From NCBI GenBank assembly GCA_964647255.1, contig CAZYGI010000056.1:1-25655 (forward strand): DNA of 25,655 nt, written 5' to 3'. The stretch comes from CAWJEL01 sp964647255. GTDB taxonomy: Bacteria; Chloroflexota; Anaerolineae; CG2-30-64-16. Positions 7,118-15,279 of this stretch are shown here, in pieces (the stretch's first letter is position 1; every line of letters begins with the position of its first letter). Under the pieces are notes generated by a model that was given only the letters and a program-made list of their open reading frames with translations, was not told the DNA's origin and ran no database searches. The translations under genes were made by a program, and so were the position numbers.

Positions 7118-9084
7118 TGGCAACCGATTTGCGAAACGACGCCTTCGTGCTGAGGAAAAAACTCTATCGCCGCGCAGTAGTGGATGCCTTCGTCAAGCTG
7201 GACCCGCGACGCCAGGTGCGCAATCCGGTCATGTTCATCACAGAGGTAGGGGCGCTCGTTGTGTCCCTGCTGGCCTTTCAGGCGGCCGCGGGGCAGGCCG
7301 GCTTCACCCTGGCCATTGCCGGCTGGCTCTGGCTGACGGTGCTGTTCGCCAACTTCTCAGAGGCGCTGGCAGAGGGCCGCGGCAAAGCCCAGGCGGAAGC
7401 CCTGCGCAGAACGCGGCGGGAGACGCAAGCCAAGAAAGTTGTCGGCTCCGGCAGCGGAACGGATCGCCGTATCGAGGCCACACCCTCCGGCGCGCTTCGG
7501 CAAGGCGACTTGTACCTGGTGCAAGCCGGAGATGTGCTGCCGGCCGACGGCGAGATCATCGAAGGCATCGCGTCGGTGGACGAAAGCGCGGTGACGGGCG
7601 AAAGCGCGCCCGTGGTGCGCGAGGCCGGGGGCGACCGCAGTGCGGTCACGGGAGGCACGCGGCTGCTGTCGGATTGGCTGGTCGTACGCGTGACAGCGGA
7701 ACCCGGCCACGGCTTTCTCGAGCGCATGATTGCGATGGTGGAAGGTGCGAAACGGCAGCGAACGCCGAACGAGATTGCACTGAGCATCCTGCTGTCGAGC
7801 TTCACCATCGTCTTTCTCGTCGTCTGCGCCACGCTCCTGCCGTTTTCGATCTACAGCGTGAAGGCTGCCGGCCGGGGCGCGCCTCTATCGATCACGGTGT
7901 TGGTGGCGCTGCTGGTGTGCCTGATCCCGACCACCATCGGCGGCCTGCTGTCGGCTATCGGCATCGCAGGCATGGACCGCATGATCCGGCGCAATGTGGT
8001 CGCCACGTCGGGACGGGCGGTTGAGGCCGCGGGAGATGTAGATGTGCTCCTGCTGGACAAGACGGGGACGATTACCCTGGGCAACCGGCAGGCTGTGGAG
8101 TTCATTCCTGTCGGGGAGACGACGATCCGAGAACTGGCTGAGGCGGCGCAACTTGCCTCGCTGGCCGACGACACGCCGGAAGGCCGAAGCATCGTGGTGC
8201 TGGCCAAGGAGAAATACGGCTTGCGAGGGCGCACCCTGGGCGTCAGCGAGCCGCATGCAGACGAGGCGCATGCCCATGAGATGAAATTCATCCCGTTCAC
8301 AGCTCAGACGCGCATGAGCGGCGTTGATATCCCGGCCAATGGCCGCAGCGCCACCAGTATCCGCAAGGGCGCGCCGGATACGATCATTGACCTCGTCGAG
8401 GCAGCGGGCAATCCTGCACCGGCGGAGCTGCGCGGGGCAGTGGAAGCCATCGCCCGCGCGGGCGGCACGCCGCTCGTCGTCAGCCAGGACGCCCGCGTCC
8501 TGGGGGTGGTCCATCTCAAGGACATCGTTAAAGGAGGCATCAAAGACCGTTTCGGACAACTGCGCCGGATGGGGATCAAGACTGTGATGATCACCGGGGA
8601 CAACCCGTTGACCGCGGCCGCGATTGCCGCGGAGGCCGGTGTGGACGACTTCCTCGCACAGGCGACCCCCGAAGCGAAGCTCACGCTCATTCGCGAGTAC
8701 CAGGCAGGCGGCCGGCTGGTGGCGATGACCGGGGATGGCACCNNNNNNNNNNNNNNNNNNNNNNNNNTCAGCATCGCCAACGACGTCAGCAAGTACTTTG
8801 CGATCATCCCGGCCGCCTTCGCCGCCATCTACCCGGAGCTGGGCGCGCTCAACTTCATGCGGCTGGCGACGCCGCAGAGCGCGATCCTCTCGGCGGTGAT
8901 CTTCAACGCACTGATCATCGTGCTGCTGGTGCCGTTGGCCTTGCGCGGGGTGCCGTATCGCGCACTGCCGGCCGCACAACTGCTGCGGAACAACCTGCTG
9001 ATCTACGGCCTGGGCGGGCTGGTAGCCCCGTTTGTCGGCATCAAGCTCATTGACCTGGCCCTGGTGGCCCTGAGGCTGGCATGA
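7117..9084 (+). CDS. kdpB: Potassium-transporting P-type ATPase catalytic subunit KdpB (contains an assembly gap)
   Basis: The ATP-hydrolysing subunit of KdpFABC. The phosphorylated aspartate is Asp314 in LLLDKTGTITLGN, the actuator-domain TGES loop is at 160-163, and MITGDNPLTA and MTGDGT of the P-domain are seen. The 25-N run at 8743-8767 falls immediately after MTGDGT. The frame stays open across it by chance, but KdpB proteins carry nearly 60 residues between GDGT and FSIANDVSKYFA (the NDAPALAQADVG hinge and following helix), so about 150 more bases are missing than the N count shows. True length should be near 700 residues. The start overlaps kdpA by one base and the stop overlaps kdpC (ATGA). 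Confidence 0.97.
   Translation: MATDLRNDAFVLRKKLYRRAVVDAFVKLDPRRQVRNPVMFITEVGALVVSLLAFQAAAGQAGFTLAIAGWLWLTVLFANFSEALAEGRGKAQAEALRRTRRETQAKKVVGSGSGTDRRIEATPSGALRQGDLYLVQAGDVLPADGEIIEGIASVDESAVTGESAPVVREAGGDRSAVTGGTRLLSDWLVVRVTAEPGHGFLERMIAMVEGAKRQRTPNEIALSILLSSFTIVFLVVCATLLPFSIYSVKAAGRGAPLSITVLVALLVCLIPTTIGGLLSAIGIAGMDRMIRRNVVATSGRAVEAAGDVDVLLLDKTGTITLGNRQAVEFIPVGETTIRELAEAAQLASLADDTPEGRSIVVLAKEKYGLRGRTLGVSEPHADEAHAHEMKFIPFTAQTRMSGVDIPANGRSATSIRKGAPDTIIDLVEAAGNPAPAELRGAVEAIARAGGTPLVVSQDARVLGVVHLKDIVKGGIKDRFGQLRRMGIKTVMITGDNPLTAAAIAAEAGVDDFLAQATPEAKLTLIREYQAGGRLVAMTGDGTXXXXXXXXXSIANDVSKYFAIIPAAFAAIYPELGALNFMRLATPQSAILSAVIFNALIIVLLVPLALRGVPYRALPAAQLLRNNLLIYGLGGLVAPFVGIKLIDLALVALRLA
8743..8767. 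other. Assembly gap (25 N) inside kdpB
   Basis: The gap replaces the conserved hinge region of KdpB. From the family pattern about 170 bp should lie between GDGT and SIAND, against 25 Ns given. The following codon ends in TC, compatible with the Phe expected before SIAND. Confidence 0.9.
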
Positions 9085-9692
9085 AGACTTTGACCGAACA
9101 ACTGCGGCCCGTGTTGGTGATCTTCGCCGGCCTGGCGCTCCTGACCGGTCTGGCCTATCCATTGCTGGTGACGGGCGCTGCGCAAGTCGTTCTGTCGGAC
9201 CAAGCTAACGGCAGCCTTGTGCTAAGGTCCGCTGGTGATCCCGTGGGCTCGGCGCTGATCGGGCAAAACTTCACCGATCCCAGCTATTTCTGGGGCAGGC
9301 CGTCGGCCGCCGCCGGCGGACCGTACGTCCCGTATGACGGCGTGGCCCTGACCGGATCCGGCGGCTCGAACCTGGGCCCGTTATCGGCCGACTTGCGACA
9401 GGAGGTGGCGGCGCGGATCGCCGCGTTGCAGGCCGCGGATCCGGCGAATCGGGCGCCCATCCCGGCCGACCTGGTGACGGCCTCAGCCAGCGGACTCGAC
9501 CCCGACATCAGCATGGCGGCCGCGCTGTACCAGGCGCCAAGAGTGGCATGCACGCGCGGCATCGCTGAGCAAACGGTGCGCCAGTTGATCCAGGCGCACG
9601 CGCGCGGTCGGTGGCTGGGCATGTTCGGTGAGCCGCGCGTCAACGTCCTCGCACTCAATCAGGCGCTGGATGCGCTCCCCCCGGGTACATAA
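9081..9692 (+). CDS. kdpC: Potassium-transporting ATPase subunit KdpC
   Basis: The single-span assembly and ATP-affinity subunit of KdpFABC. It has 203 residues, with one N-terminal transmembrane helix at about 11-35 (PVLVIFAGLALLTGLAYPLL), a periplasmic domain with the signature GSALIGQNFTDPSYFWGRPS, and the ASGLDPDIS segment further on. The ATG at 9081 overlaps the kdpB stop. It ends TAA at 9690-9692, ten bases before the kdpD start, so the regulatory genes are in the same operon. Confidence 0.96.
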   Translation: MKTLTEQLRPVLVIFAGLALLTGLAYPLLVTGAAQVVLSDQANGSLVLRSAGDPVGSALIGQNFTDPSYFWGRPSAAAGGPYVPYDGVALTGSGGSNLGPLSADLRQEVAARIAALQAADPANRAPIPADLVTASASGLDPDISMAAALYQAPRVACTRGIAEQTVRQLIQAHARGRWLGMFGEPRVNVLALNQALDALPPGT

Positions 9693-9702
9693 TGGAGATA
9701 TG

Positions 9703-12363
9703 ATGGAACGACCGGATCCCGACGCCCTGTTGAGACGCGTGCAGGCCGAAGAAGAACGCGCCGGCCGCGGCCGGCTGAAGATCTTTCTCGGCTACGCCGC
9801 AGGCGTGGGCAAAACCTACGCTATGCTTGAAGCGGCGCATCAGCGCAAAGCCGAAGGGGTCGACGTGGCGGCCGGCTACGTCGAGACGCACGGCCGCGCG
9901 GAGACCGAGGCGCTGCTGCGCGACCTGGAGGTGCTGCCGCCGCGCCAGGTCGCGTACCGCAACGTCACACTGCCGGAACTCGACGGCGACGCCCTGCTCG
10001 CGCGCCGGCCCCAGCTCGCGCTCGTTGACGAGCTGGCGCACACCAATGCGCCCGGCATGCGCCATCCCAAGCGCTATCAAGACGTGGAAGAGCTGCTCGC
10101 GGCCGGGATCAACGTCTATACCACGCTGAACGTGCAGCACCTGGAGAGCCTGAACGACGTGGTGGCACAGATCACCGGCACGCGGCAGCGGGAAACGGTG
10201 CCGGATCAGGTGCTCGACGAGGCAGCCGAGATCGAGATGGTGGACCTGCCACCGGACGAGCTCCTCGCACGCCTACGCGAAGGCAAGGTTTACATTCCGG
10301 ATCAGGCGGCCCGGGCGATCGAGTTATTCTTTCGCAAGGGCAACCTGACGGCGCTGCGCGAGATGGCGCTGCGCCGCACCGCAGAGCGCGTCGACGACCA
10401 GATGCGCGCCTACATGCAGACGCGCGCGATCCCGGGACCCTGGCACGCCAGCGAACGCCTCCTGGTTTGCGTGAGCGCAAGTCCCAGCTCCGAACGCCTG
10501 GTCCGGTCAGCACGGCGGCTGGCAGACGAGTTGAATGCGCCGTGGTACGCGCTGCACTTTGAATCCGCGGCGCGCCCCGATCTGCGCACCGCGCACCGCG
10601 AGGCGGTGACCGCACACCTGCAACTGGCGGAATCGCTGGGCGCGGAAACTGCGACGATCACGGGCGAAGCGCTGGCTGACGCGGTTATCAGCTTCGCGAT
10701 CCGGCATAACGTGACGAAAATCGTGATCGGGTCGCCGGTGCGCGCGCGGTGGCGCGATCAGTTCCGCGTCTCGCTTGTCGAGGACCTGGTGCGCATCAGC
10801 GGCGATATTGACGTCTACGTCATCAGCGAGCCAGCCGCGGCGCCGCGGCGCGCAGCAAAGCGGCGGACTGAGGAGCCCTCAGCCTGGCGCGGCTATGCCC
10901 TGAGCGTCGCACTGGTGGCGGCCGCGACCCTCGTAGGATGGCCGCTGCGCACACAGGTTGAGCCCGCCAACCTCGTGATGCCCTATCTGGCCGCCGTGCT
11001 GCTGGCGGCGCTCTACCTTGGCCGCCTGCCCGCCGTGCTCAGCGCAGCGCTGGGTGTGCTGGCGTTCGACTTCTTCCTCGTGCCGCCCTATTTGACGCTG
11101 GCGGTCAGCGACACGCAGTATGCGCTGACCTTCCTGGGCCTGTTCCTGCTCGGGCTGGTGGTGAGCGGATTGGCGGCGCGGGCCCGCGACCAGGCGGTGG
11201 CAGCGACGCGCCGCGAGGCGCAGACCGTCGCGCTCTACGATCTCAGCCGCGCGTTGACCTCAGCCACCGATTTGACCGGGATCGTCACCGTCGTGATCAA
11301 CCAGGTCGAGCAGGTTTTCGAGCGCGGGGCGGTCGTCTTCTTGCCGCAAGCAGGCGGTTTGCAGCCGTTTGCAGGACCGGGCGCCGCAGGCGCGGCAGAA
11401 GCCACCGAGCATGATCTGGCCGTTGCGACATGGGCCTTCGAACATGGACGCCCCGCCGGGCGAGGCACGGACACCCTGCCGGCGGCGCAGTTGCGCTGCC
11501 TGCCGATGCTGACCCCGCGCGGGACGATCGGGGTGTTGGGGATCCGCCCATCGAGCGACGAGCGCACGCTCACGATAGACCAGCAGCGAACGCTGAATTC
11601 TTTCGCCAACCAGGCCGCGCTGGCCATCGAACGCGCCCAGCTCGTCGAGAAGGCGCGCGCGGCCGAGCTGCTGCAGGTCACGGAAAGGCTGCAGCGCTCA
11701 CTTCTCGATTCGGTGTCGCACGAGCTGCGCACGCCGTTGGTCACCATCACCGGCGCGCTCAGTGCCCTGGAAGAAGATGGCGCGCGGCTGGACGCGGCAG
11801 CATGGCACAGCCTGGTGGCGGCCGCGCGTGAGGAGGCTGAGCGGCTGAACCATCTTGTCGCTAACCTGCTCAGCATGACCCGCCTGGAGGCCGGCGCAGT
11901 GCACCTGATCTTGCAGGATGCAGATGTCGAGGATCTGATCGGCAGCGCGTTGGACACCCTAGGCGCGCGAGCGCACGGCCGGCGGATCGAAACAGGCGTT
12001 CCGTCGGATCTGCCGATGGTGCGCGTGGATTTCGTGCTGCTGGTGCAGGTGCTGGTCAATGTGCTGGATAACGCGATCAAGTACTCGCCGGCCGAAGCGC
12101 CGATTCGCGTCCGCGCGGAGCGCGCCGACGACGCTGTCCGTATTGAGGTGGCTGACCGGGGCCCCGGCATTCCCAGCGCGGATCTCGATCGCGTCTTTGA
12201 CAAGTTCTACCGGGTCCAACGGCAAGGCGATGTGAGCGGCACCGGCCTGGGGCTTTCGATCTGTCGCGGGATTATCGAGGCCCACGGCGGGCGCATCTGG
12301 GCTGAAACGGCGCCCAAAGGCGGGACGAAGATCATTCTGGTTCTGCCGATTGATCGCAGGTGA
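9703..12363 (+). CDS. kdpD: Potassium/turgor sensor histidine kinase KdpD
   Basis: An 886-residue membrane sensor kinase that controls kdp expression. Domains in order: N-terminal KdpD domain with Walker A GYAAGVGKT (Lys37) and LVDELAHTNAPG at 107-118; a universal-stress-protein domain at about 252-376; four hydrophobic helices at about 398-490; a GAF-like domain at about 510-650; the HisKA domain with His673 in SVSHELRTP; and the HATPase domain with DNAIKYSP, DRGPGIP and GTGLGLSICRG. The frame is open further upstream, but the ATG at 9703 (or 9700) follows GGAG at 9694-9697 and matches the family N-terminus. The Walker motif is the nucleotide-sensing site of the family (ATP, and c-di-AMP in Gram-positives). 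Confidence 0.97.
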   Translation: MERPDPDALLRRVQAEEERAGRGRLKIFLGYAAGVGKTYAMLEAAHQRKAEGVDVAAGYVETHGRAETEALLRDLEVLPPRQVAYRNVTLPELDGDALLARRPQLALVDELAHTNAPGMRHPKRYQDVEELLAAGINVYTTLNVQHLESLNDVVAQITGTRQRETVPDQVLDEAAEIEMVDLPPDELLARLREGKVYIPDQAARAIELFFRKGNLTALREMALRRTAERVDDQMRAYMQTRAIPGPWHASERLLVCVSASPSSERLVRSARRLADELNAPWYALHFESAARPDLRTAHREAVTAHLQLAESLGAETATITGEALADAVISFAIRHNVTKIVIGSPVRARWRDQFRVSLVEDLVRISGDIDVYVISEPAAAPRRAAKRRTEEPSAWRGYALSVALVAAATLVGWPLRTQVEPANLVMPYLAAVLLAALYLGRLPAVLSAALGVLAFDFFLVPPYLTLAVSDTQYALTFLGLFLLGLVVSGLAARARDQAVAATRREAQTVALYDLSRALTSATDLTGIVTVVINQVEQVFERGAVVFLPQAGGLQPFAGPGAAGAAEATEHDLAVATWAFEHGRPAGRGTDTLPAAQLRCLPMLTPRGTIGVLGIRPSSDERTLTIDQQRTLNSFANQAALAIERAQLVEKARAAELLQVTERLQRSLLDSVSHELRTPLVTITGALSALEEDGARLDAAAWHSLVAAAREEAERLNHLVANLLSMTRLEAGAVHLILQDADVEDLIGSALDTLGARAHGRRIETGVPSDLPMVRVDFVLLVQVLVNVLDNAIKYSPAEAPIRVRAERADDAVRIEVADRGPGIPSADLDRVFDKFYRVQRQGDVSGTGLGLSICRGIIEAHGGRIWAETAPKGGTKIILVLPIDRR

Positions 12364-12370
12364 CGGAGCG

Positions 12371-13063
12371 ATGAGCGAACCCGAAGTCCGCGTTCTGGTG
12401 ATTGACGATGAAGCGCCGATCCGGCGTTTTCTGCACACCGCGCTGACTGCGCACGGCTACAAGGTCTTCGAGGCCGGCACGGGACAAGAAGGGCTCATGC
12501 GTATCACGGAAGACCGGCCGGATCTGATCATCCTGGATCTGGGGCTTCCCGACCTGGATGGCGTAGACGTGACGCGCCGCGTGCGTGAGTGGAGCCAGAC
12601 GCCCATCATCATCCTGTCGGTGCGCGAACAGGAGATGCAGAAGGTGGCTGCGTTGGATGCGGGGGCGGATGATTACTTGACGAAGCCGTTCGGGCTGAGC
12701 GAGCTCCTGGCCCGCATGCGCGTCGTGATGCGGCATCAGGTGAGTCCGGCCGGGGAGCCGGTCGTTCGCTCTGGGGACCTGACCATTGACCTGGCCCGGC
12801 GGCTGGTGACGGTCGGGGGCGAGATTATCACCCTGACCCCGACCGAGTATGCGCTGCTGCGCGCGCTGGCGGTCCAGGCCGGCCGGGTGCTGACCCACAA
12901 CCAGTTGTTGCGGCAGGTATGGGGGATGGGCTACGAAAGCGAGCTGCACATGCTGCGGGTGAACCTCAGCAACTTGCGGCGCAAGATCGAACCGGATTCG
13001 ACGCAGCCGACGTACATCCAGACCGAACCAGGCGTAGGGTACCGGCTGAGGCTCTTCGAATGA
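12371..13063 (+). CDS. kdpE: OmpR/PhoB-type response regulator KdpE
   Basis: The 230-residue DNA-binding partner of KdpD. The receiver domain shows Asp12-Asp13 (VIDDE), phosphoacceptor Asp56 in ILDLGLPDLDG and Lys105 in TKPFG; the C-terminal winged helix shows LTPTEYALLRAL and NLRRKIE with GVGYRL at the end. The ATG at 12371 lies eight bases after the kdpD stop; GGAG at 12365-12368 is close (two-base spacing), and an in-frame TTG at 12350 overlapping kdpD is an alternative. The likely target is the kdp promoter, where the paired TGACC repeats lie. The 220 bp after it carry no clear terminator and meet the convergent hydrogenase operon. Confidence 0.95.
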   Translation: MSEPEVRVLVIDDEAPIRRFLHTALTAHGYKVFEAGTGQEGLMRITEDRPDLIILDLGLPDLDGVDVTRRVREWSQTPIIILSVREQEMQKVAALDAGADDYLTKPFGLSELLARMRVVMRHQVSPAGEPVVRSGDLTIDLARRLVTVGGEIITLTPTEYALLRALAVQAGRVLTHNQLLRQVWGMGYESELHMLRVNLSNLRRKIEPDSTQPTYIQTEPGVGYRLRLFE

Positions 13064-13283
13064 TCGAACTGCTGTGCGGCCCCCGAACCCCGCCTTTAAT
13101 CAGGCTGCCGCAGCGCCTGCAGGGAGCCACGCGCACCAGCGAGCCAGCCCAAGAGAACGTAGCCAGGGCTGAACACCCCCCGGTCTCTTCCACCGAAAGC
13201 AACTTGCAACTCAGCGGGCCGGATGCCCCAGCCAAACAGCGAACGCGTTGATCACTTTCGCTGTCCCGCTCATGTTCTCGCTG

Positions 13284-14363
13284 CTACCGATCCGTGCACG
13301 AGCAACAGGGGTCAACCGTCGCCTGGATCAGCGGCATGTCGGCCAGGTGCTGGCCGACGGCCATCGCCGCAATGGCCGGGATGTTGACGAAAGAGGGGGT
13401 CCGAACCTTGATTCGTTGGGGGTTGGGGCCGCCGTCAGATGCCAGGTAGTAGAACACCTCGCCGCGCGGCGCCTCGGCCCGCATGGTCGTTTCGCCAGGC
13501 GGGATGACGGGGTAGCGATCGGCGATGCGGGTCGGGCCGGCAGGCAGGTTCGCCAGCGCAGCCTCGATCAGCCGCACGCTTTCCAGCATCTCCAGCGCGC
13601 GCACGACGATGCGCGCCATCACGTCGCCATCGGTCGCAGTGACGATCTTGAAGCCGAGGTCGGCGTACGCGGCATAGGGCTGATCCTGGCGCACGTCAAT
13701 CGCCAGGCCCGAGGCGCGCGCGACCGGCCCGACCGTGCCGTAGGCCAACGCATCCGCGCGCTTGAGCACTCCCACGCCCGCAGCGCGCGCCCGCACTGTG
13801 CGATCCTGAGTGAACACCGGCACGACGTCGCGCGCCAGCCCGGCTTTGATCTCAGCCACCGCGGCCAGGATTGGAGCCGGATCGGTGATATCCCGCGTGA
13901 CGCCGCCGATGCTCTGCATGCCGTAGTTGACCCGGTTGCCTGAGATCGCCTCGAGCACGTCCATCACCCGCTCGCGCAAGTGATAGATCTCCATGAACAT
14001 GGTCTGGTAGCCGATATCCTCGGCGCCGATGCCGGCCCACAGCAGATGCGAGTGCAGCCGCTCCAACTCAGCCATGATCACGCGGATGTAGCGCGCCCGG
14101 TCGGGCACGACGATGCCGGCGATCGCTTCCGCAGCCATTGCGAAGGACATCGCGTGGACGTTCGAGCAGATGCCGCACACGCGCTCGACCAGGATGAGAT
14201 CCTGGAGATAATTCCGGCGCTGCGCCAGAAGCTCGATCGATCGGAAGGCGAAGCCGATCTCAATGTTGACGCCCTGCACGACCTCGCCCTGGCAGTCCAG
14301 GGTCAGCTTGTACGGCTCTTCCAGCGCGGGGTGATAGGGGCCAATAGGAATCGTGTACGGCAT
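13284..14363 (-). CDS. Group 4 [NiFe]-hydrogenase large (catalytic) subunit, NuoD/HycE/EchE-like
   Basis: The 359-residue catalytic subunit of a membrane-bound, energy-converting hydrogenase reducing protons to H2 (or the reverse). It would often be labelled NADH dehydrogenase subunit D, but both nickel-binding motifs are intact: the N-terminal RVCGIC (Cys63, Cys66) and the C-terminal DPCCSCTDR (Cys353, Cys356; Cys354 is extra). NuoD of complex I lacks these. The protein stops three residues after the last ligand Cys, so there is no C-terminal peptide for a maturation protease to remove, unlike HycE. The ATG overlaps the stop of the NuoC-like gene as TAATG. It is the last gene of a seven-gene minus-strand operon. 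No hyp maturation genes are in the window, so these must lie elsewhere. Confidence 0.93.
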   Translation of the reverse strand: MPYTIPIGPYHPALEEPYKLTLDCQGEVVQGVNIEIGFAFRSIELLAQRRNYLQDLILVERVCGICSNVHAMSFAMAAEAIAGIVVPDRARYIRVIMAELERLHSHLLWAGIGAEDIGYQTMFMEIYHLRERVMDVLEAISGNRVNYGMQSIGGVTRDITDPAPILAAVAEIKAGLARDVVPVFTQDRTVRARAAGVGVLKRADALAYGTVGPVARASGLAIDVRQDQPYAAYADLGFKIVTATDGDVMARIVVRALEMLESVRLIEAALANLPAGPTRIADRYPVIPPGETTMRAEAPRGEVFYYLASDGGPNPQRIKVRTPSFVNIPAIAAMAVGQHLADMPLIQATVDPCCSCTDR

Positions 14364-14758
14364 TATCGAAAAAATCCTTCCGCCAATTGTGGCGGCCTGA
14401 TCAAACGCTCCAGCTTCGGGTGCCCCGGGAAATCGGCTTTGAACAGATCATGGATCTCGCGCTCGATCCAATTCGCGGCCGGCACGAGCGGCGTGATGGA
14501 GGGCAGCGCACCGCCATGCGTGCGGGTCTTAAAGTTGATCGCGCTGGCGCCGACCGTGTAGTGGTAGATGACCTCGGTTTCGCCGTCCGGCAGCGCGGCG
14601 CCGGTCATCGTGTTCAGCCGGCCCTCGCTTTCGGCCATCCAGCGGGCCATCGCGGTGACATCCAATATCGGGCCGCCGAGCCACAGGCCATCGCGGCGCG
14701 GCTCGATGCTTTCCACGCCGGGCAGAGCGGCCAGGCGTAACATCAGGTCATCCTGCAT
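14363..14758 (-). CDS. Hydrogenase NuoC-like subunit (HycE N-terminal domain / CooU / EchD-like)
   Basis: A 131-residue NuoC/30-kDa-type subunit that packs against the large and small subunits on the cytoplasmic face. The C-terminal NWIEREIHDLFKADFPGHP motif is the family signature (WxEREIxDxFGIxFxGHP). The start at 14758 is chosen over an in-frame ATG at 14788 because AGGA lies seven bases upstream and the product begins MQDDLMLRLAALPG, at normal length. It overlaps the end of the HycF-like gene by 11 bp and touches the large-subunit start. In E. coli Hyc/Hyf this domain is fused to the large subunit; here it is a separate gene, as in Ech and Coo hydrogenases. Confidence 0.88.
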   Translation of the reverse strand: MQDDLMLRLAALPGVESIEPRRDGLWLGGPILDVTAMARWMAESEGRLNTMTGAALPDGETEVIYHYTVGASAINFKTRTHGGALPSITPLVPAANWIEREIHDLFKADFPGHPKLERLIRPPQLAEGFFR

Positions 14759-15272
14759 GAAGCTTTCCTTTCCAGGCGTCGCGAACATTCTCGGTCGTTA
14801 CTTTCGCACGGCAGCGCTCGCACAGCCAACGGGTGCGGCTGATCTCGGCGGGCAGCGGGTCGCCGTAGAGGCGCACGAGCACCGGCCCCGGCAGCGGAAC
14901 CACCGGCCGGCCGCAGCGCGCGCACGGGCGGTAAAAGATCTGATGGGCCACCCGGTGCAGCGAGCGATCAGAGGTGACCGGCGCCGGTTCGGCAGCCAGC
15001 GTCAACGCGCGCGTGGGGCAATACTCAGCGCAGCGGGCGCAGAAGGTGCATGCCCCGGCATCGTAGTTCCACGTGGTGAAGCGGCCGTCGCTCCGATCCA
15101 ACGTAATCGCCGACGGCGAGCAGACGGTAGCACACGTGCCGCACCCGGTGCAGAGGGTCTCGTCCTGCACCACCGGCCCACGGAAGCCGGCCGGCCGCGG
15201 CACCGCATCGTCGGGCCGCCGCGTGCGGGGACCGATGCCGAGGTTCCGAGCGAGAATGGTCAGAATGCTCAT
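14748..15272 (-). CDS. HycF/HyfH-like (NuoI-like) two-cluster ferredoxin subunit with C-terminal CxxC pairs
   Basis: A 174-residue electron-transfer subunit. Two [4Fe-4S] motifs are at Cys41-44-47-51 (CTGCGTCATVC) and Cys75-78-81-85 (CTFCARCAEYC). A C-terminal pair of CxxC motifs, Cys117-120 and Cys151-154, could form a zinc or further metal site. E. coli HycF also carries C-terminal CxxC motifs, so this places the complex nearer the formate-hydrogenlyase type than the Ech type. It would take electrons from an outer polyferredoxin and pass them to the NuoB-like subunit. It starts seven bases after the NuoH-like gene ends, with no strong ribosome-binding site, and its end overlaps the NuoC-like gene. 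Confidence 0.9.
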   Translation of the reverse strand: MSILTILARNLGIGPRTRRPDDAVPRPAGFRGPVVQDETLCTGCGTCATVCSPSAITLDRSDGRFTTWNYDAGACTFCARCAEYCPTRALTLAAEPAPVTSDRSLHRVAHQIFYRPCARCGRPVVPLPGPVLVRLYGDPLPAEISRTRWLCERCRAKVTTENVRDAWKGKLHAG

Positions 15273-15279
15273 AACTTGT

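Noticed and set aside
7885..9162. 425-codon minus-strand open frame opposite kdpB
   Set aside because: Antisense shadow of kdpB in high-GC sequence; it also runs through the N gap and has no recognisable domain.
11235..12203. 322-codon minus-strand open frame opposite kdpD
   Set aside because: Ser/Arg-rich antisense shadow of the GAF and kinase domains; no start signal or domain.
13064..13283. Possible terminator between the convergent kdpE and hydrogenase genes
   Set aside because: Only short imperfect stems such as around CCTGCAGG are present, with no T-run on either strand.
13248..13943. 231-codon plus-strand open frame at the end of the hydrogenase large subunit
   Set aside because: It is antisense to the sequence encoding the second nickel motif and has no family features.
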